Positions 7,222-16,107 of a stretch of 64,000 nucleotides of DNA are shown piece after piece; the stretch's first letter is position 1, and each line of letters starts with the position of its first letter. The stretch is from Marinagarivorans sp. (GTDB taxonomy: Bacteria > Pseudomonadota > Gammaproteobacteria > Pseudomonadales > Cellvibrionaceae), in assembly GCA_028281865.1 (NCBI GenBank), contig JANQJB010000007.1:1-64000 (forward strand), written 5' to 3'. A model generated the notes under the pieces. It was not told the DNA's origin. It saw nothing but the letters and a program-made list of their open reading frames with translations, and did not search any database. The translations under genes were made by a program, and so were the position numbers.

Positions 7222-9261
7222 TTACTGTAAGAGTGAAAGTACTTGCTGCGGTCTTGCATTCGCTTGAGCCAACATGGCCTGCGATGCTTGTTGCAGTACT
7301 TGTGCTTTACTCAATGCAGCTGTTTCTGCGGCGAAGTCGGCGTCCATGATTCGCGATCTCGCTGCCGAGGCGTTTTCCGACACGTTCGACAAGTTGGAGA
7401 TGGTGAAATCGAGACGGTTACTAACCGCACCCAGTTGTGATCGGAGGTCGTTCACACTCTCAAGTGCGTTATCAATCACCGTTACAGCTGATTGTGCATT
7501 TGAAGCTGTATCAACTGAGATCGAAGATACTGACGTACCGAAGGACGAACTTCCGAGGTTATTTGCATCGATTAGACCCAAGCGAGCAAAGTCAGTACCA
7601 TCACTGAGTTCAACGCTAATCGGGTTACCATTTTGACTGGTTAGTTTAAGACCGGCTTCAACAGTAAATGTCGCTGAAGAAGTCAAAGTGGTTGTAGCCT
7701 CAGCAAACGTTCCTGTCGCAGACGCAGTGGTAATGGTTACCTTGGTGACATCCACTAAGAAGGCATTGGCAACCTGTGTATCCAGCTCAATAGCACCTTG
7801 GTCGGACTCTAGGACAATACGGCTACCCGATAGTCGAGCACTCACGCCTGTTTCATCCGTAAAGGTGTTAAGTGTGGTGACAATGGACTCATCCGAGTCA
7901 CCACTGGTGATCGCGAGGTCCACCGTGATACCGTTGATGACAATGGTATCGGAGGCTGCGGATGCTGTGTAAGTGCTCATATCGATCACTGCCTGCGCGT
8001 AGGCGTTTGCAGTAACACCGGTCTGGTCACTTACTTCATTGATGGCATCGATCTTTTTGATCAAGCTACCCGTGTCGTCGTTGTCGATTTCAACACCGTT
8101 GATTGTCAACTCGCCAACACTTAAGGCCTCATTAGCACCATTATCCGTCTGCACAAGGCCCGCGCCAACAATTACACCGGCGGTGGCCGTTTCACGGAAG
8201 CCATAGTTGTTCAAGTCGGCCATTGTGCCGGTAGCGCCGCGTTGAATGGTAATGTCCTCACCATTGTCTGACTCAAGCACGATTTTAGCGGTAACATTAT
8301 CGGTCGAAACAACCCCGATTACGCTAGCACCTCCTCCAATAGTAAGCTGCTGAGCATCCTGCGCCGAAACAGTCAGGTAGCCATCATCATTGACCGAAGC
8401 GCTGACCAAGCCACCGGAGTTCTCAACAACTTTACTGGCATATTCTTCAAGAGTATCCGTATCGAGAACATTGACCACAAAGGATGTACCGTCGTTTTTG
8501 GTCACAGTAATCGTGGACGCGGTACTTGTACCAACGATACCGGTACCAATTGAAGAGGCCACCATTTCAACGACGGTAGAAGCGGTCACACCGTTTACAT
8601 TTTCGTTGATATTGCCAACTAGCGTTTCAAGCGATTCGGTGGAAGAAAACGCTCCGATAGCCTGGCCGTTAATAAGAATATCGTTCTCAGATAGTCCCGT
8701 TAGCGTACTAACAATCTCGCCGCCGACCACATCTGCGCTCAACGAACCCATGCCTAATGTGTCAGCATCCACAGCTTCAACTTCAAAGCTGATAGTTTGG
8801 TTCGCTTCTGAGCCCACTTGAAGGTCAACTTCTGAAAGTGTGCCATCTAAGATGTTTTGGCCGTTAAACGAGGTGGAAGTCGCGATACGATCCAATTCTG
8901 AAACAAGCTGTTGAACCTCAGCATCCAATGTTGCACGGTCGGTATCACTGTAAATACCGTTGGCCGATTGGATGGCTAGTTCACGCATACGTTGCAAGAT
9001 GTTAGTACTCTCTTGCAGTGCACCTTCTGCTGTTTGTATCAGTGAGATACCGTCGTTTGCGTTACGAACTGCCTGGTCCAAACCTCGGATCTGGGAAGTT
9101 TGTCGGTTGGAGATCGCCAGGCCCGCAGCATCGTCAGCGGCAGAGTTAATTCTGCTACCCGATGATAAGCGCTCCATAGCGGTCTCCATCATCATACTGG
9201 ACTTGCCCAACTGGCGCTGAGCGTTCAGTGATGTGATGTTGGTATTAATTACTAGAGCCAT
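7222..9261 (-). CDS. Flagellin, proximal copy (sigma-28 type), very large
   Basis: The start is the ATG at 9261 ([18 protein letters not shown]), which has an AGGAGG ribosome-binding site; an open frame continues upstream to 9330 but is not family-like. The 679-residue protein has conserved D0/D1 ends ([22 protein letters not shown] near the N-terminus; [16 protein letters not shown] and [18 protein letters not shown] at the C-terminus). The central surface region is enlarged to about 400 residues and carries at least three flagellin-IN motifs (ILINGQAIG, LTINGVEID, IVINGITVD). Typical flagellins have 270-500 residues. Its promoter at 9353-9379 is sigma-28 type. Confidence 0.95.
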   Translation of the reverse strand: MALVINTNITSLNAQRQLGKSSMMMETAMERLSSGSRINSAADDAAGLAISNRQTSQIRGLDQAVRNANDGISLIQTAEGALQESTNILQRMRELAIQSANGIYSDTDRATLDAEVQQLVSELDRIATSTSFNGQNILDGTLSEVDLQVGSEANQTISFEVEAVDADTLGMGSLSADVVGGEIVSTLTGLSENDILINGQAIGAFSSTESLETLVGNINENVNGVTASTVVEMVASSIGTGIVGTSTASTITVTKNDGTSFVVNVLDTDTLEEYASKVVENSGGLVSASVNDDGYLTVSAQDAQQLTIGGGASVIGVVSTDNVTAKIVLESDNGEDITIQRGATGTMADLNNYGFRETATAGVIVGAGLVQTDNGANEALSVGELTINGVEIDNDDTGSLIKKIDAINEVSDQTGVTANAYAQAVIDMSTYTASAASDTIVINGITVDLAITSGDSDESIVTTLNTFTDETGVSARLSGSRIVLESDQGAIELDTQVANAFLVDVTKVTITTASATGTFAEATTTLTSSATFTVEAGLKLTSQNGNPISVELSDGTDFARLGLIDANNLGSSSFGTSVSSISVDTASNAQSAVTVIDNALESVNDLRSQLGAVSNRLDFTISNLSNVSENASAARSRIMDADFAAETAALSKAQVLQQASQAMLAQANARPQQVLSLLQ

Positions 9262-9352
9262 GGTAAGCCTCCTAACCTTTTTATTTACCAGTGCACATAG
9301 ATACAAGCGTGCCTGAAACCAGAAGCTCACTAATTGAGCGCTTCTAGCCAGA

Positions 9353-9379
9353 CTTTCGGCCTAGGAGGAAAATTCTTTA
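9353..9379 (-). promoter_or_regulatory. Sigma-28 (FliA) promoter of the proximal flagellin
   Basis: The minus strand reads TAAA (9376-9379), a 15-bp spacer, then GCCGAAAG (9353-9360), against the FliA consensus TAAA-N15-GCCGATAA. Spacing is exact and six of eight -10 bases match. It lies 92 bp upstream of the flagellin start, and its class agrees with a late (class IV) filament gene. Confidence 0.75.
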
Positions 9380-9600
9380 GTACTTTTTTACTATTTTCTA
9401 AAAACAACGCAAAACGGCCTGTTTTAATAACAAGCCGCAATAGGATGATGTGTCTTGCTTAAATAGAGTGAATTAAAACACCGGTTTTCACTCTTGGTCC
9501 ATGGTTTCTACCTTATTTATCCTTGAACTGCTTCCCTGCAATTCTGCCCAACTCTTGTGTTCTTTTAACTCTCTTTATTAAGTGTCTTCGTAGAAAGACC

Positions 9601-9779
9601 GCTTTAGATCCATCCCACCTCTAATAGGGACCACCGTATATACATCCGTGTAGGTTTCGTCGCTGACTCACTGGAAATTGCTCCGGACCGCCGGACCGCT
9701 GCATTTCCAGTATTTCCTCCATCCGTGGAGGTCATCCTGTCAGCTACGATCCCTATTAGAGGTGGGATGGACCTAAAGC
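9601..9779 (-). ncRNA. Candidate structured RNA element between the two flagellins
   Basis: Arms 9601-9630 and 9750-9779 pair at 29 of 30 positions. Within them are a GCTGAC/GTCAGC stem (9662-9667 with 9739-9744), CTGGAAAT/ATTTCCAG (9671-9678 with 9703-9710), CCTCC-acggat-GGAGG (9716-9731) and TACA-cgga-TGTA (9641-9652). On the minus strand, the flagellin strand, two hairpin loops show ACGGAUG or CGGA, and CAGGATG (9733-9739) matches the CsrB repeat core. The segment around 9641-9652 is close to the CsrA consensus RUACARGGAUGU. It may be a CsrA/RsmA-binding RNA, a 3' UTR element or a MITE-like palindrome. Confidence 0.5.
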
Positions 9780-9846
9780 TGCGTGCTATTTTTCTGCACC
9801 TTATCCATAAACTAAACTCTCCTTTCAACAATCTCGGTTTTTTCTC

Positions 9847-12006
9847 TTAACCCTGCAACAGCTGCAACACTTGTTGCGACTGAGCATTCGCTTGTGCGAG
9901 CATCGCTTGCGATGCTTGTTGCAGTACCTGCGCTCGACTCAAGGCCGCGGTTTCGGCGGCGAAGTCGGCGTCCATAATTCGCGATCGCGCCGCATCGGTA
10001 TTCTCTGCCACCACCAGCAGGTTATTAATGGTGAAGTCGAGGCGGTTGTTTACCGCACCGAGCTGGGAGCGCACGTCATTAATTGCATCAAGTGCCCTAT
10101 CCACCACCGGAATAGCTTTTTGCGCGTTGGCGGCTGTGTCGATGCTAATCGAGGCTATCGCCACACCAAAGCGCCCTTGTGCTGTAGAGTTTGCTTCGAT
10201 TATGCCGACGGTAGCGGGGTTTACATTGTCACCAAGTTCGATACTAATCGGCTGGTCGTTTACGCTCGAGAGTTTTAAGCCTGCCTCAACCGTTAATGCA
10301 AGAGAGGAACTACCCGTTACACTGGACGCTGTCAGCGAACCCGTACTAGCGCCAATATAGGAGGTGAAAGTCGCTCCACCAAGCGCCGCACTGGTCGAGG
10401 CCAACACGCTGGTCGCGTTGGATGTGGTTGGTCCAATTTGGATTGAACCCTGGTCAGATTCGAGCACAACTCGCGTACCCGATAGATAAGCTGTTACACC
10501 CGTTTTATCGGAATTGTTGTTAAACCCTTCCACGATATCGGATGCGGTAATACTCGCGGTCAAGCCGAGGTCAATGGTTACACCGTTTATGACAATGTTG
10601 TCATCACCACTGCCCGCCAGGGTTAAATCTGCGGTACTTAAGTCGATAGCAACGGTAGCAAATGCCGCGGCGGTTACGCTGGTATCCTTACTCGCCTCGT
10701 TAATGGCGTTGACTTTACCTTGCAGGCTATCGGTATCGTCATTGTCGATCACGATGCCATTGATTGTAAGGTCACCGACGTTCCAAGCGGTTGCAGCGTG
10801 AGTAGAACTCATACCCACACCCTTGACGACGCCCGACTCATCACTTTCTCGGAAGCCAAGATTTTGCAGTGTTTCAACGGTTCCAGTGGCGCCGCGCTCT
10901 ATCGTAATTGGATCTCCGTGTTTCGAGCGCAGCACAATCTGACCTTCAGCCGAATCAGTAATTGCCTGGTTGGAGCCCGATAAGGTCGCATCATAAGTAT
11001 CAAAACCGGTAGCACGCTCGATAATTTCGGATGCGGCTGCAGTAACGGAGTTTGATGAATCGACTGCTGTCACAACAATGGTCGAACCGACATCGTTGGT
11101 AATGGCTAGCTGTCCCAGATCATCGATATCGGCGGAAACCACACCGCCGGTAACTTGCTCAATTTTATTCGCAAGATCTTGTAGGGACTCGGTATCGGTA
11201 ATGTTAAAAACGTTATTACCTGAGCCGTCAGCAGCTTCCACGGTGATGCGCAATTTATTGCCGTTTTCCAGCACACCGTCACCGACGGTTTCCGCTTCCA
11301 GCGACGTATAGCCGGAGGCTTCAACACCGATAACATTATCATTAATGTTGTCGATCAAATCTGCAAAAGTATCCGAGCTACCTTCAAATGAGCCAATCGA
11401 TTGGCCGTTAATCAATATATCTGTTTCGTCGAGGGAGATAGAGGTTAAGCTGGCGGTAATTTCCGCACCCAAAACATCCACCGATACCGATCCCATTCCA
11501 AGTGTTTGCGAATCCATGGCTTGAATCGAAATTTCGATGGTTTGGTTAGCCTGTGAGCCAACTTGTAATTCCACATTACCCAAGCTGCCGTCTAATAAGG
11601 TTTGACCGTTAAACGTTGTGCTTCCAGCGATACGATCTAATTCTTTTACTAGCTGCTGCACCTCGGCATCCAACGTTAAACGGTTGGCGTCATCGTAAAT
11701 ACCGTTTGCAGATTGAATCGCAAGTTCCCGAATCCGCTGCAGAATATTGGTTGTTTCATCCAGCGCACCTTCAGCAGTCTGAATCAACGAAATACCGTCA
11801 TTCGCATTTCGCACCGCTTGGTTGAGGCCGCGCACCTGAGCTGTCATTCGGTTTGAAATCGCCAAGCCGGCCGCGTCATCTGCCGCAGTATTGATTCGCT
11901 TACCCGAAGACAAACGCTCCATCGCTTGGGTTAACTCGTTGCCAGAATGCACTAACTGACGCTGGGCATTGAGTGATGCAATATTGGTATTAATGACTAG
12001 AGGCAT
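9847..12006 (-). CDS. Flagellin, distal copy (sigma-54 type), very large
   Basis: This 719-residue flagellin starts [18 protein letters not shown] with an AGGAG ribosome-binding site. It shares both terminal domains with the downstream copy ([60 protein letters not shown]) and has a similar enlarged middle with repeated flagellin-IN motifs ([27 protein letters not shown]). The two genes are clearly paralogues from a tandem duplication. This copy has a -24/-12 promoter at 12160-12175, like Vibrio flaA, which suggests that it is the early and essential filament subunit. That role is inferred from promoter class only. Confidence 0.95.
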   Translation of the reverse strand: MPLVINTNIASLNAQRQLVHSGNELTQAMERLSSGKRINTAADDAAGLAISNRMTAQVRGLNQAVRNANDGISLIQTAEGALDETTNILQRIRELAIQSANGIYDDANRLTLDAEVQQLVKELDRIAGSTTFNGQTLLDGSLGNVELQVGSQANQTIEISIQAMDSQTLGMGSVSVDVLGAEITASLTSISLDETDILINGQSIGSFEGSSDTFADLIDNINDNVIGVEASGYTSLEAETVGDGVLENGNKLRITVEAADGSGNNVFNITDTESLQDLANKIEQVTGGVVSADIDDLGQLAITNDVGSTIVVTAVDSSNSVTAAASEIIERATGFDTYDATLSGSNQAITDSAEGQIVLRSKHGDPITIERGATGTVETLQNLGFRESDESGVVKGVGMSSTHAATAWNVGDLTINGIVIDNDDTDSLQGKVNAINEASKDTSVTAAAFATVAIDLSTADLTLAGSGDDNIVINGVTIDLGLTASITASDIVEGFNNNSDKTGVTAYLSGTRVVLESDQGSIQIGPTTSNATSVLASTSAALGGATFTSYIGASTGSLTASSVTGSSSLALTVEAGLKLSSVNDQPISIELGDNVNPATVGIIEANSTAQGRFGVAIASISIDTAANAQKAIPVVDRALDAINDVRSQLGAVNNRLDFTINNLLVVAENTDAARSRIMDADFAAETAALSRAQVLQQASQAMLAQANAQSQQVLQLLQG

Positions 12007-12111
12007 TGCTCTTCTCCTGTTACTTAAAATCTGCCCCGTGCGGTTTAAACGAAAAGCCAGTTGGCTTAAATTTTGTCTTTACCTTAATTGGACCGACGTT
12101 TATTGCCGCTT

Positions 12112-12119
12112 GGGTTGCG
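12112..12119. promoter_or_regulatory. ATTGCCGC box downstream of the flagellin promoter
   Basis: ATTGCCGC occurs here, again at 12269-12276, and inverted (GCGGCAAT) at 12236-12243. The first copy lies about 30 bp inside the predicted transcript. In Vibrio cholerae the NtrC-type regulator FlrC binds downstream of the flaA start, so these may be binding half-sites for a FlrC-like activator. The regulator gene itself is not in the window. Confidence 0.4.
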
Positions 12120-12159
12120 TTAGATTTTTCTAACAATTTTTACGACTACAAAGGATTTA

Positions 12160-12175
12160 GCAACGGCTATGCCAA
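12160..12175 (-). promoter_or_regulatory. Sigma-54 promoter of the distal flagellin
   Basis: The minus strand reads TTGGCATAGCCGTTGC, with GG and GC at the strict -24/-12 spacing (12 bp from the first G of GG to the G of GC). It lies about 155 bp before the flagellin ATG. A weaker sigma-28-like sequence (TAAA-N15-GGCAATAA) is at 12267-12293. The rest of the 554-bp gap 12007-12560 is AT-rich and shows no gene. Confidence 0.75.
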
Positions 12176-12560
12176 GCCTTTTTATTCTTTATATTTCAAT
12201 AACTTACGGACTTTTTTTGGTAAAAACGGAGAAAAGCGGCAATGGTTTGCAAGGTAAAGAAGAATTTTATTGCCGCCAAAATTTGCCGATTTAGCGCGCT
12301 ATTACCGCTTATGAGTGGGCAAAATAGGTAAATTTGTAACTACCCACGATTTATCTTTTCTTAAAACCCAGCGATACAAGCTTTAAAAATGGGAAAACAA
12401 TGAAGAAATATCTCTATAAAAATTATTTTTGCGATTTTCTGGTCGCATGCGATGGTAAGAATTTATCGAAGTGGAAGTCTGAAAATGTGCTTACTAGATG
12501 ACTTATCTTTTATACGCTTCTACGAGCTGAGCAATTTAACAATCGAATTTATCAAACCCG

Positions 12561-14348
12561 TTAGTCATTATATTCAGCGCTAAAATAAGAAACAGTACCC
12601 GTTCTTAAATCCAAAGAGCCGCTTATCGCTTGTCCACTTTCTTCTAGCAGGCCAACAAAATTCAGAATTCGAAATTTTGCGTTTAATGTGTAATGTGTAA
12701 TATCAATACCTGTCATCGGCAATTGGAATTCACCTCCGCCTTTAGGATAATTACTCGCATAAAGTTTTTCGTCTGCTAATTGGATTTGAAAGTCGGAATC
12801 ATCAGGTAAAAATGTCGAAAATTCTCTCGTTGAAGAAGCATTATCGACAGAGTTTGCATCTAAAAATATTGAATAATTAGGCGAAAAAGTATCTGGCCCA
12901 CTTTCTACCCTTATATCGAGATACGGTGACTCTCTAGACAAACTAACGGCAAAACTATGGGGCTGTGGATAAAGGGGAACAACCGGATTCGCAATTATTA
13001 AACCGTCATCATAATACTTAGAAAAATAAAAGCTCAGGTGCTCCGAAAATGGGTATAGACTGTGGACAGGTAAACCTCCTGATAAGTTAAATGCAATGCG
13101 TTTTTCTTTGCAGCCGATATGTCCGCTTGAGTACGTCGATGCTTTGGCGGTCTGCGGGTCTAAATTAGCCACAATTACTCTTGTAAGGTCGAGCGGCAAT
13201 GCTTCGCTTTCGTTTCGGCATGACGCTTCATCAAAAAAATCGAGAATAAGTTCCGAGTCCGAAATTTGTAACATCCTAAGGTGGCTAGGATTAATTTTGC
13301 GAAGCATTGGGCGATATTGAAAATTTTCCAGCAATGTGACCGAGCTGTTATTGTCGAGATCAAACGCGACAATTCGCCGCTCGAACATGCCGTTATTTTC
13401 CTGCGACAATAGCAGTATAATTTGCTCACGAGAATCCGTATCCTTGCGCGAGTGGCTGCTCAGATCTTTTGCTTTGTTATTAAATATATAATCAATTTGC
13501 TCACCTGTATTTAACGGGATATCGAGTTCGACAATAGAACCATCAACTTTTTGAGAGAAAGCTTTATCCTTTGTATAGGTGATAAAGGGATTAAAATCAC
13601 TTGAATAGGAGGCTCCCTTCCATTGATTTTTTTCCGGCGTGGCCGATAAAGAAATGGTTTCGTCAGTTGACTCACGTTTCAGTAAAAGCTCAATTTCATA
13701 AATTTCCTGATTTACGTCTTGCACGTTGAGCGAATAGTTTTCACGGGATACATGCCAAGCACTTTGTATAACTGCGGAAACAGGCGTGTTAACCCGCCAT
13801 ACGGCATTTGTGTTAAGCGGCTTTAGCTGTTCTGGTGGAGATAAATGCGGCTGAGTAAGTTCCACCACCACAGGAAACGGAGCTCCGTCTTCTACTTTTA
13901 ATATCGAACCATTTATTGGAAAAATAACACGTCCATAATTGGAAGTGTCGCGGTAGCTCTGATAGAGCGCGGGTAAATCTTCGACAGCTATATCAACGAC
14001 TATCGCAGAGTTTAAGTCAAGTGAATCACCAAACGAGATTTCGACTTTATAAATATTATCTCGATCCCTGTCTTTGGGTTGTTCAAAATTTGGGGGGTCA
14101 ATAAATCTTAGCGACCTTGTATGGCGATCGTAAAAAAATTTTTCTGCATCTTCGCCGGCGAGGCTGATAACGAGATTTTCCGGCTGTGTACCCTCATCTA
14201 CAAGCTCAATAACATAAACAGCGCTCGTGAAGTTCTCATATACGGAAACAAAATCTCCCGGCTTTGGCAGTTTCTCACCAACGCATGCCGCTAGAAAAGC
14301 GTAAACGTACATCACAAAAATACGTTTTATTAAGGCATTGTTTTCCAT
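12561..14348 (-). CDS. Cadherin-like lipoprotein in the flagellar cluster, function unknown
   Basis: This 595-residue protein has a lipoprotein signal with lipobox LAAC at residues 19-22 (modified C22) and a good ribosome-binding site (AAAGGG). Residues about 33-120 look like a cadherin-type repeat (VSVYENFTSAVYVIELVDEG, DRDRDNIYKVEISFGD). The remainder resembles a beta-propeller-type or repeat-rich extracellular fold that I do not recognise. It is placed between flgL and the sigma-54 flagellin on the same strand, where no standard flagellar gene is expected. A surface or sheath-associated role is only a guess. Its 126-bp upstream gap contains no clear promoter class. Confidence 0.6.
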   Translation of the reverse strand: MENNALIKRIFVMYVYAFLAACVGEKLPKPGDFVSVYENFTSAVYVIELVDEGTQPENLVISLAGEDAEKFFYDRHTRSLRFIDPPNFEQPKDRDRDNIYKVEISFGDSLDLNSAIVVDIAVEDLPALYQSYRDTSNYGRVIFPINGSILKVEDGAPFPVVVELTQPHLSPPEQLKPLNTNAVWRVNTPVSAVIQSAWHVSRENYSLNVQDVNQEIYEIELLLKRESTDETISLSATPEKNQWKGASYSSDFNPFITYTKDKAFSQKVDGSIVELDIPLNTGEQIDYIFNNKAKDLSSHSRKDTDSREQIILLLSQENNGMFERRIVAFDLDNNSSVTLLENFQYRPMLRKINPSHLRMLQISDSELILDFFDEASCRNESEALPLDLTRVIVANLDPQTAKASTYSSGHIGCKEKRIAFNLSGGLPVHSLYPFSEHLSFYFSKYYDDGLIIANPVVPLYPQPHSFAVSLSRESPYLDIRVESGPDTFSPNYSIFLDANSVDNASSTREFSTFLPDDSDFQIQLADEKLYASNYPKGGGEFQLPMTGIDITHYTLNAKFRILNFVGLLEESGQAISGSLDLRTGTVSYFSAEYND

Positions 14349-14474
14349 TTTTTTCCCTTTCGTAAAGCCGATATCGTATTTGGATTATATTGAAAGGAAA
14401 AAAGTAGATAAATACGTAAATTCACGTATTTGTCCAATAAAAATGAGACTTTCGTACAAAGTCGATAAATTGCC

Positions 14475-16073
14475 CTAAAGCTGACTAAACAAGGTCAACT
14501 GACTAACCCGAATAAAGCTCTGTTGAGCCGCTTGTAAAATAAGACTTTGTTGGGATAGGCGCGTAGCAGCCTCGGCATAGTCGAGGTCGCGCAAATCTGA
14601 AAGGACTTCCTTATTTACTACTTCACTATCAAAATGTAATTCGCGTGTGCTGGTTAACGTATTCATGCGCGCGCCAATCGTGGAAGTAACATCGAGAATA
14701 CTGGTCTGTGCATTCGCCAAATTATCTAAGGTTTGCGCCACAGTATCAGACAAGTTCTCGCGTGTTGCTGTCTCGCCATCATATTCGCGCATCGCCTCTG
14801 CAAAACGCGCAAACGTTGTAATAATGTCTTGTTTTTTTGAAGAGTCGATAAAAGATCGATCACCAGCTTGTGCCTGCACTCCATTGGTCGATGTTGAACC
14901 GTTCTGAGTATCCAAACCCATCACATCATCAATAGTTGCCGAACCATTGGAGACTGTGAGATTCAAGCCATCAGGCATTTGTATACCCTGTGCATCAACG
15001 GTCAACCCAAGGCGCGTGAGTTTTTGAGCATTGCCGTTGGCAGTATCGTTTAATACAGTGGATAAATCTGCAGTTGAATTTATTAAGGCATCGAGTATAA
15101 AAGTCTCTGACTTTCCTTTTACCGACATTGTAAAAGATTCAGGCGTTGTGAAAAAATCTTGTGGAAAACTTAAACTAGCCTCGCTACCAAAAATACGTGT
15201 AGCCGGTGTCGCAGCAATACCGGATACTGGGCTGCCCGTCATTCGAAATGAGACGCCATTGATAATATATTCTCGGCCCGCGATATAGGGTTCGTTTTCA
15301 AGAATAACCCGGTCAGTTGAGCGCTCGGTTGCGGTAAAATTTTTTCCAGGAGGGGAAATATTGGAGTCCGCATTAAACGTAATGACAATATCCTCTGGGT
15401 AAAAGCGATCGTATGCGAGTTGATCGACGACACGCCCTATCCCCATTTCCAAAGGCGGGTTAGAGGTATTGGCTGAACTTGCATAAGTATTGACAGTATT
15501 GGTTGAACTTTCGATATCGACAAAAGCCCGCTTACCAGAATCCGTTGCAGCCACTGTCGTATTGTTAGCGACTTTAATAAATTGCTGTCCGTCATCACCG
15601 TTATAGCGGAAACCCGTTAACGGGCTACCCGTAAAAGGTTCCTGCGTACTTTTGAAGCCACCAAAAATGTAATCACCATTGGCGTTTTTGGTGTTAACCA
15701 GATTGAGCAATTCGTCAATTCGCGCATCTACTTCGGTCGCCAATACTTGATATTCGTTTAAGCTAAGCGTCGCCGTGTTCGCTGCTTGTACCGCTAGTTC
15801 TTGTACGCGCTGAACTAAATTACTCACACTGTTTAAAGTCGACTCTTCAAGAAATAAATTATTTTCCGCAATATTAATATTATTCTGATATTGTTTAATT
15901 GACGCTATTTCTTCCGTTAACTGCATTATTTTGGTTGCAGCAACTGGGTCGTCCGCAGGCGTCAAAACACGCCGTCCAGTCGACATTTGTTCCTGCGTTT
16001 GAACCAAACCTTCGTTGACTTTTGCGATACTATTGGTCGCAATATTAAATATTTCTAAAGATGAAATACGCAT
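14475..16073 (-). CDS. flgL: Flagellar hook-filament junction protein FlgL (HAP3)
   Basis: FlgL joins the hook-side junction protein FlgK to the filament. The N-terminus MRISSLEIFNIATNSIAKVNEGLVQ and TGRRVLTPADDPVAATKI, and the C-terminus ending LQAAQQSFIRVSQLTLFSQL, are characteristic, with flagellin-like helical ends. At 532 residues it is longer than enteric FlgL (about 317) because of a large central insertion. It follows flgK by 34 bp, so it lies in the same transcript. Confidence 0.95.
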   Translation of the reverse strand: MRISSLEIFNIATNSIAKVNEGLVQTQEQMSTGRRVLTPADDPVAATKIMQLTEEIASIKQYQNNINIAENNLFLEESTLNSVSNLVQRVQELAVQAANTATLSLNEYQVLATEVDARIDELLNLVNTKNANGDYIFGGFKSTQEPFTGSPLTGFRYNGDDGQQFIKVANNTTVAATDSGKRAFVDIESSTNTVNTYASSANTSNPPLEMGIGRVVDQLAYDRFYPEDIVITFNADSNISPPGKNFTATERSTDRVILENEPYIAGREYIINGVSFRMTGSPVSGIAATPATRIFGSEASLSFPQDFFTTPESFTMSVKGKSETFILDALINSTADLSTVLNDTANGNAQKLTRLGLTVDAQGIQMPDGLNLTVSNGSATIDDVMGLDTQNGSTSTNGVQAQAGDRSFIDSSKKQDIITTFARFAEAMREYDGETATRENLSDTVAQTLDNLANAQTSILDVTSTIGARMNTLTSTRELHFDSEVVNKEVLSDLRDLDYAEAATRLSQQSLILQAAQQSFIRVSQLTLFSQL

Positions 16074-16107
16074 TTTACTTCTCGCAGTTAAGCATACCCT
16101 TTCGACA

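Noticed and set aside
8390-8821. 143-residue plus-strand frame inside the proximal flagellin
   Set aside because: It is a shadow of the flagellin coding strand; its S/T/V-rich sequence mirrors the flagellin codon pattern.
9604-9831. 75-residue minus-strand frame between the flagellins
   Set aside because: It is built from the two arms of the inverted repeat 9601-9779 and shows no protein family features.
12006-12257. 83-residue plus-strand frame upstream of the distal flagellin
   Set aside because: It overlaps the sigma-54 promoter and leader region and is of biased F/Y/K composition.
12267-12293. Sigma-28 promoter for the distal flagellin (TAAA-N15-GGCAATAA)
   Set aside because: Two mismatches in the -10 box and a better -24/-12 site lies closer to the gene; kept only as a secondary possibility.
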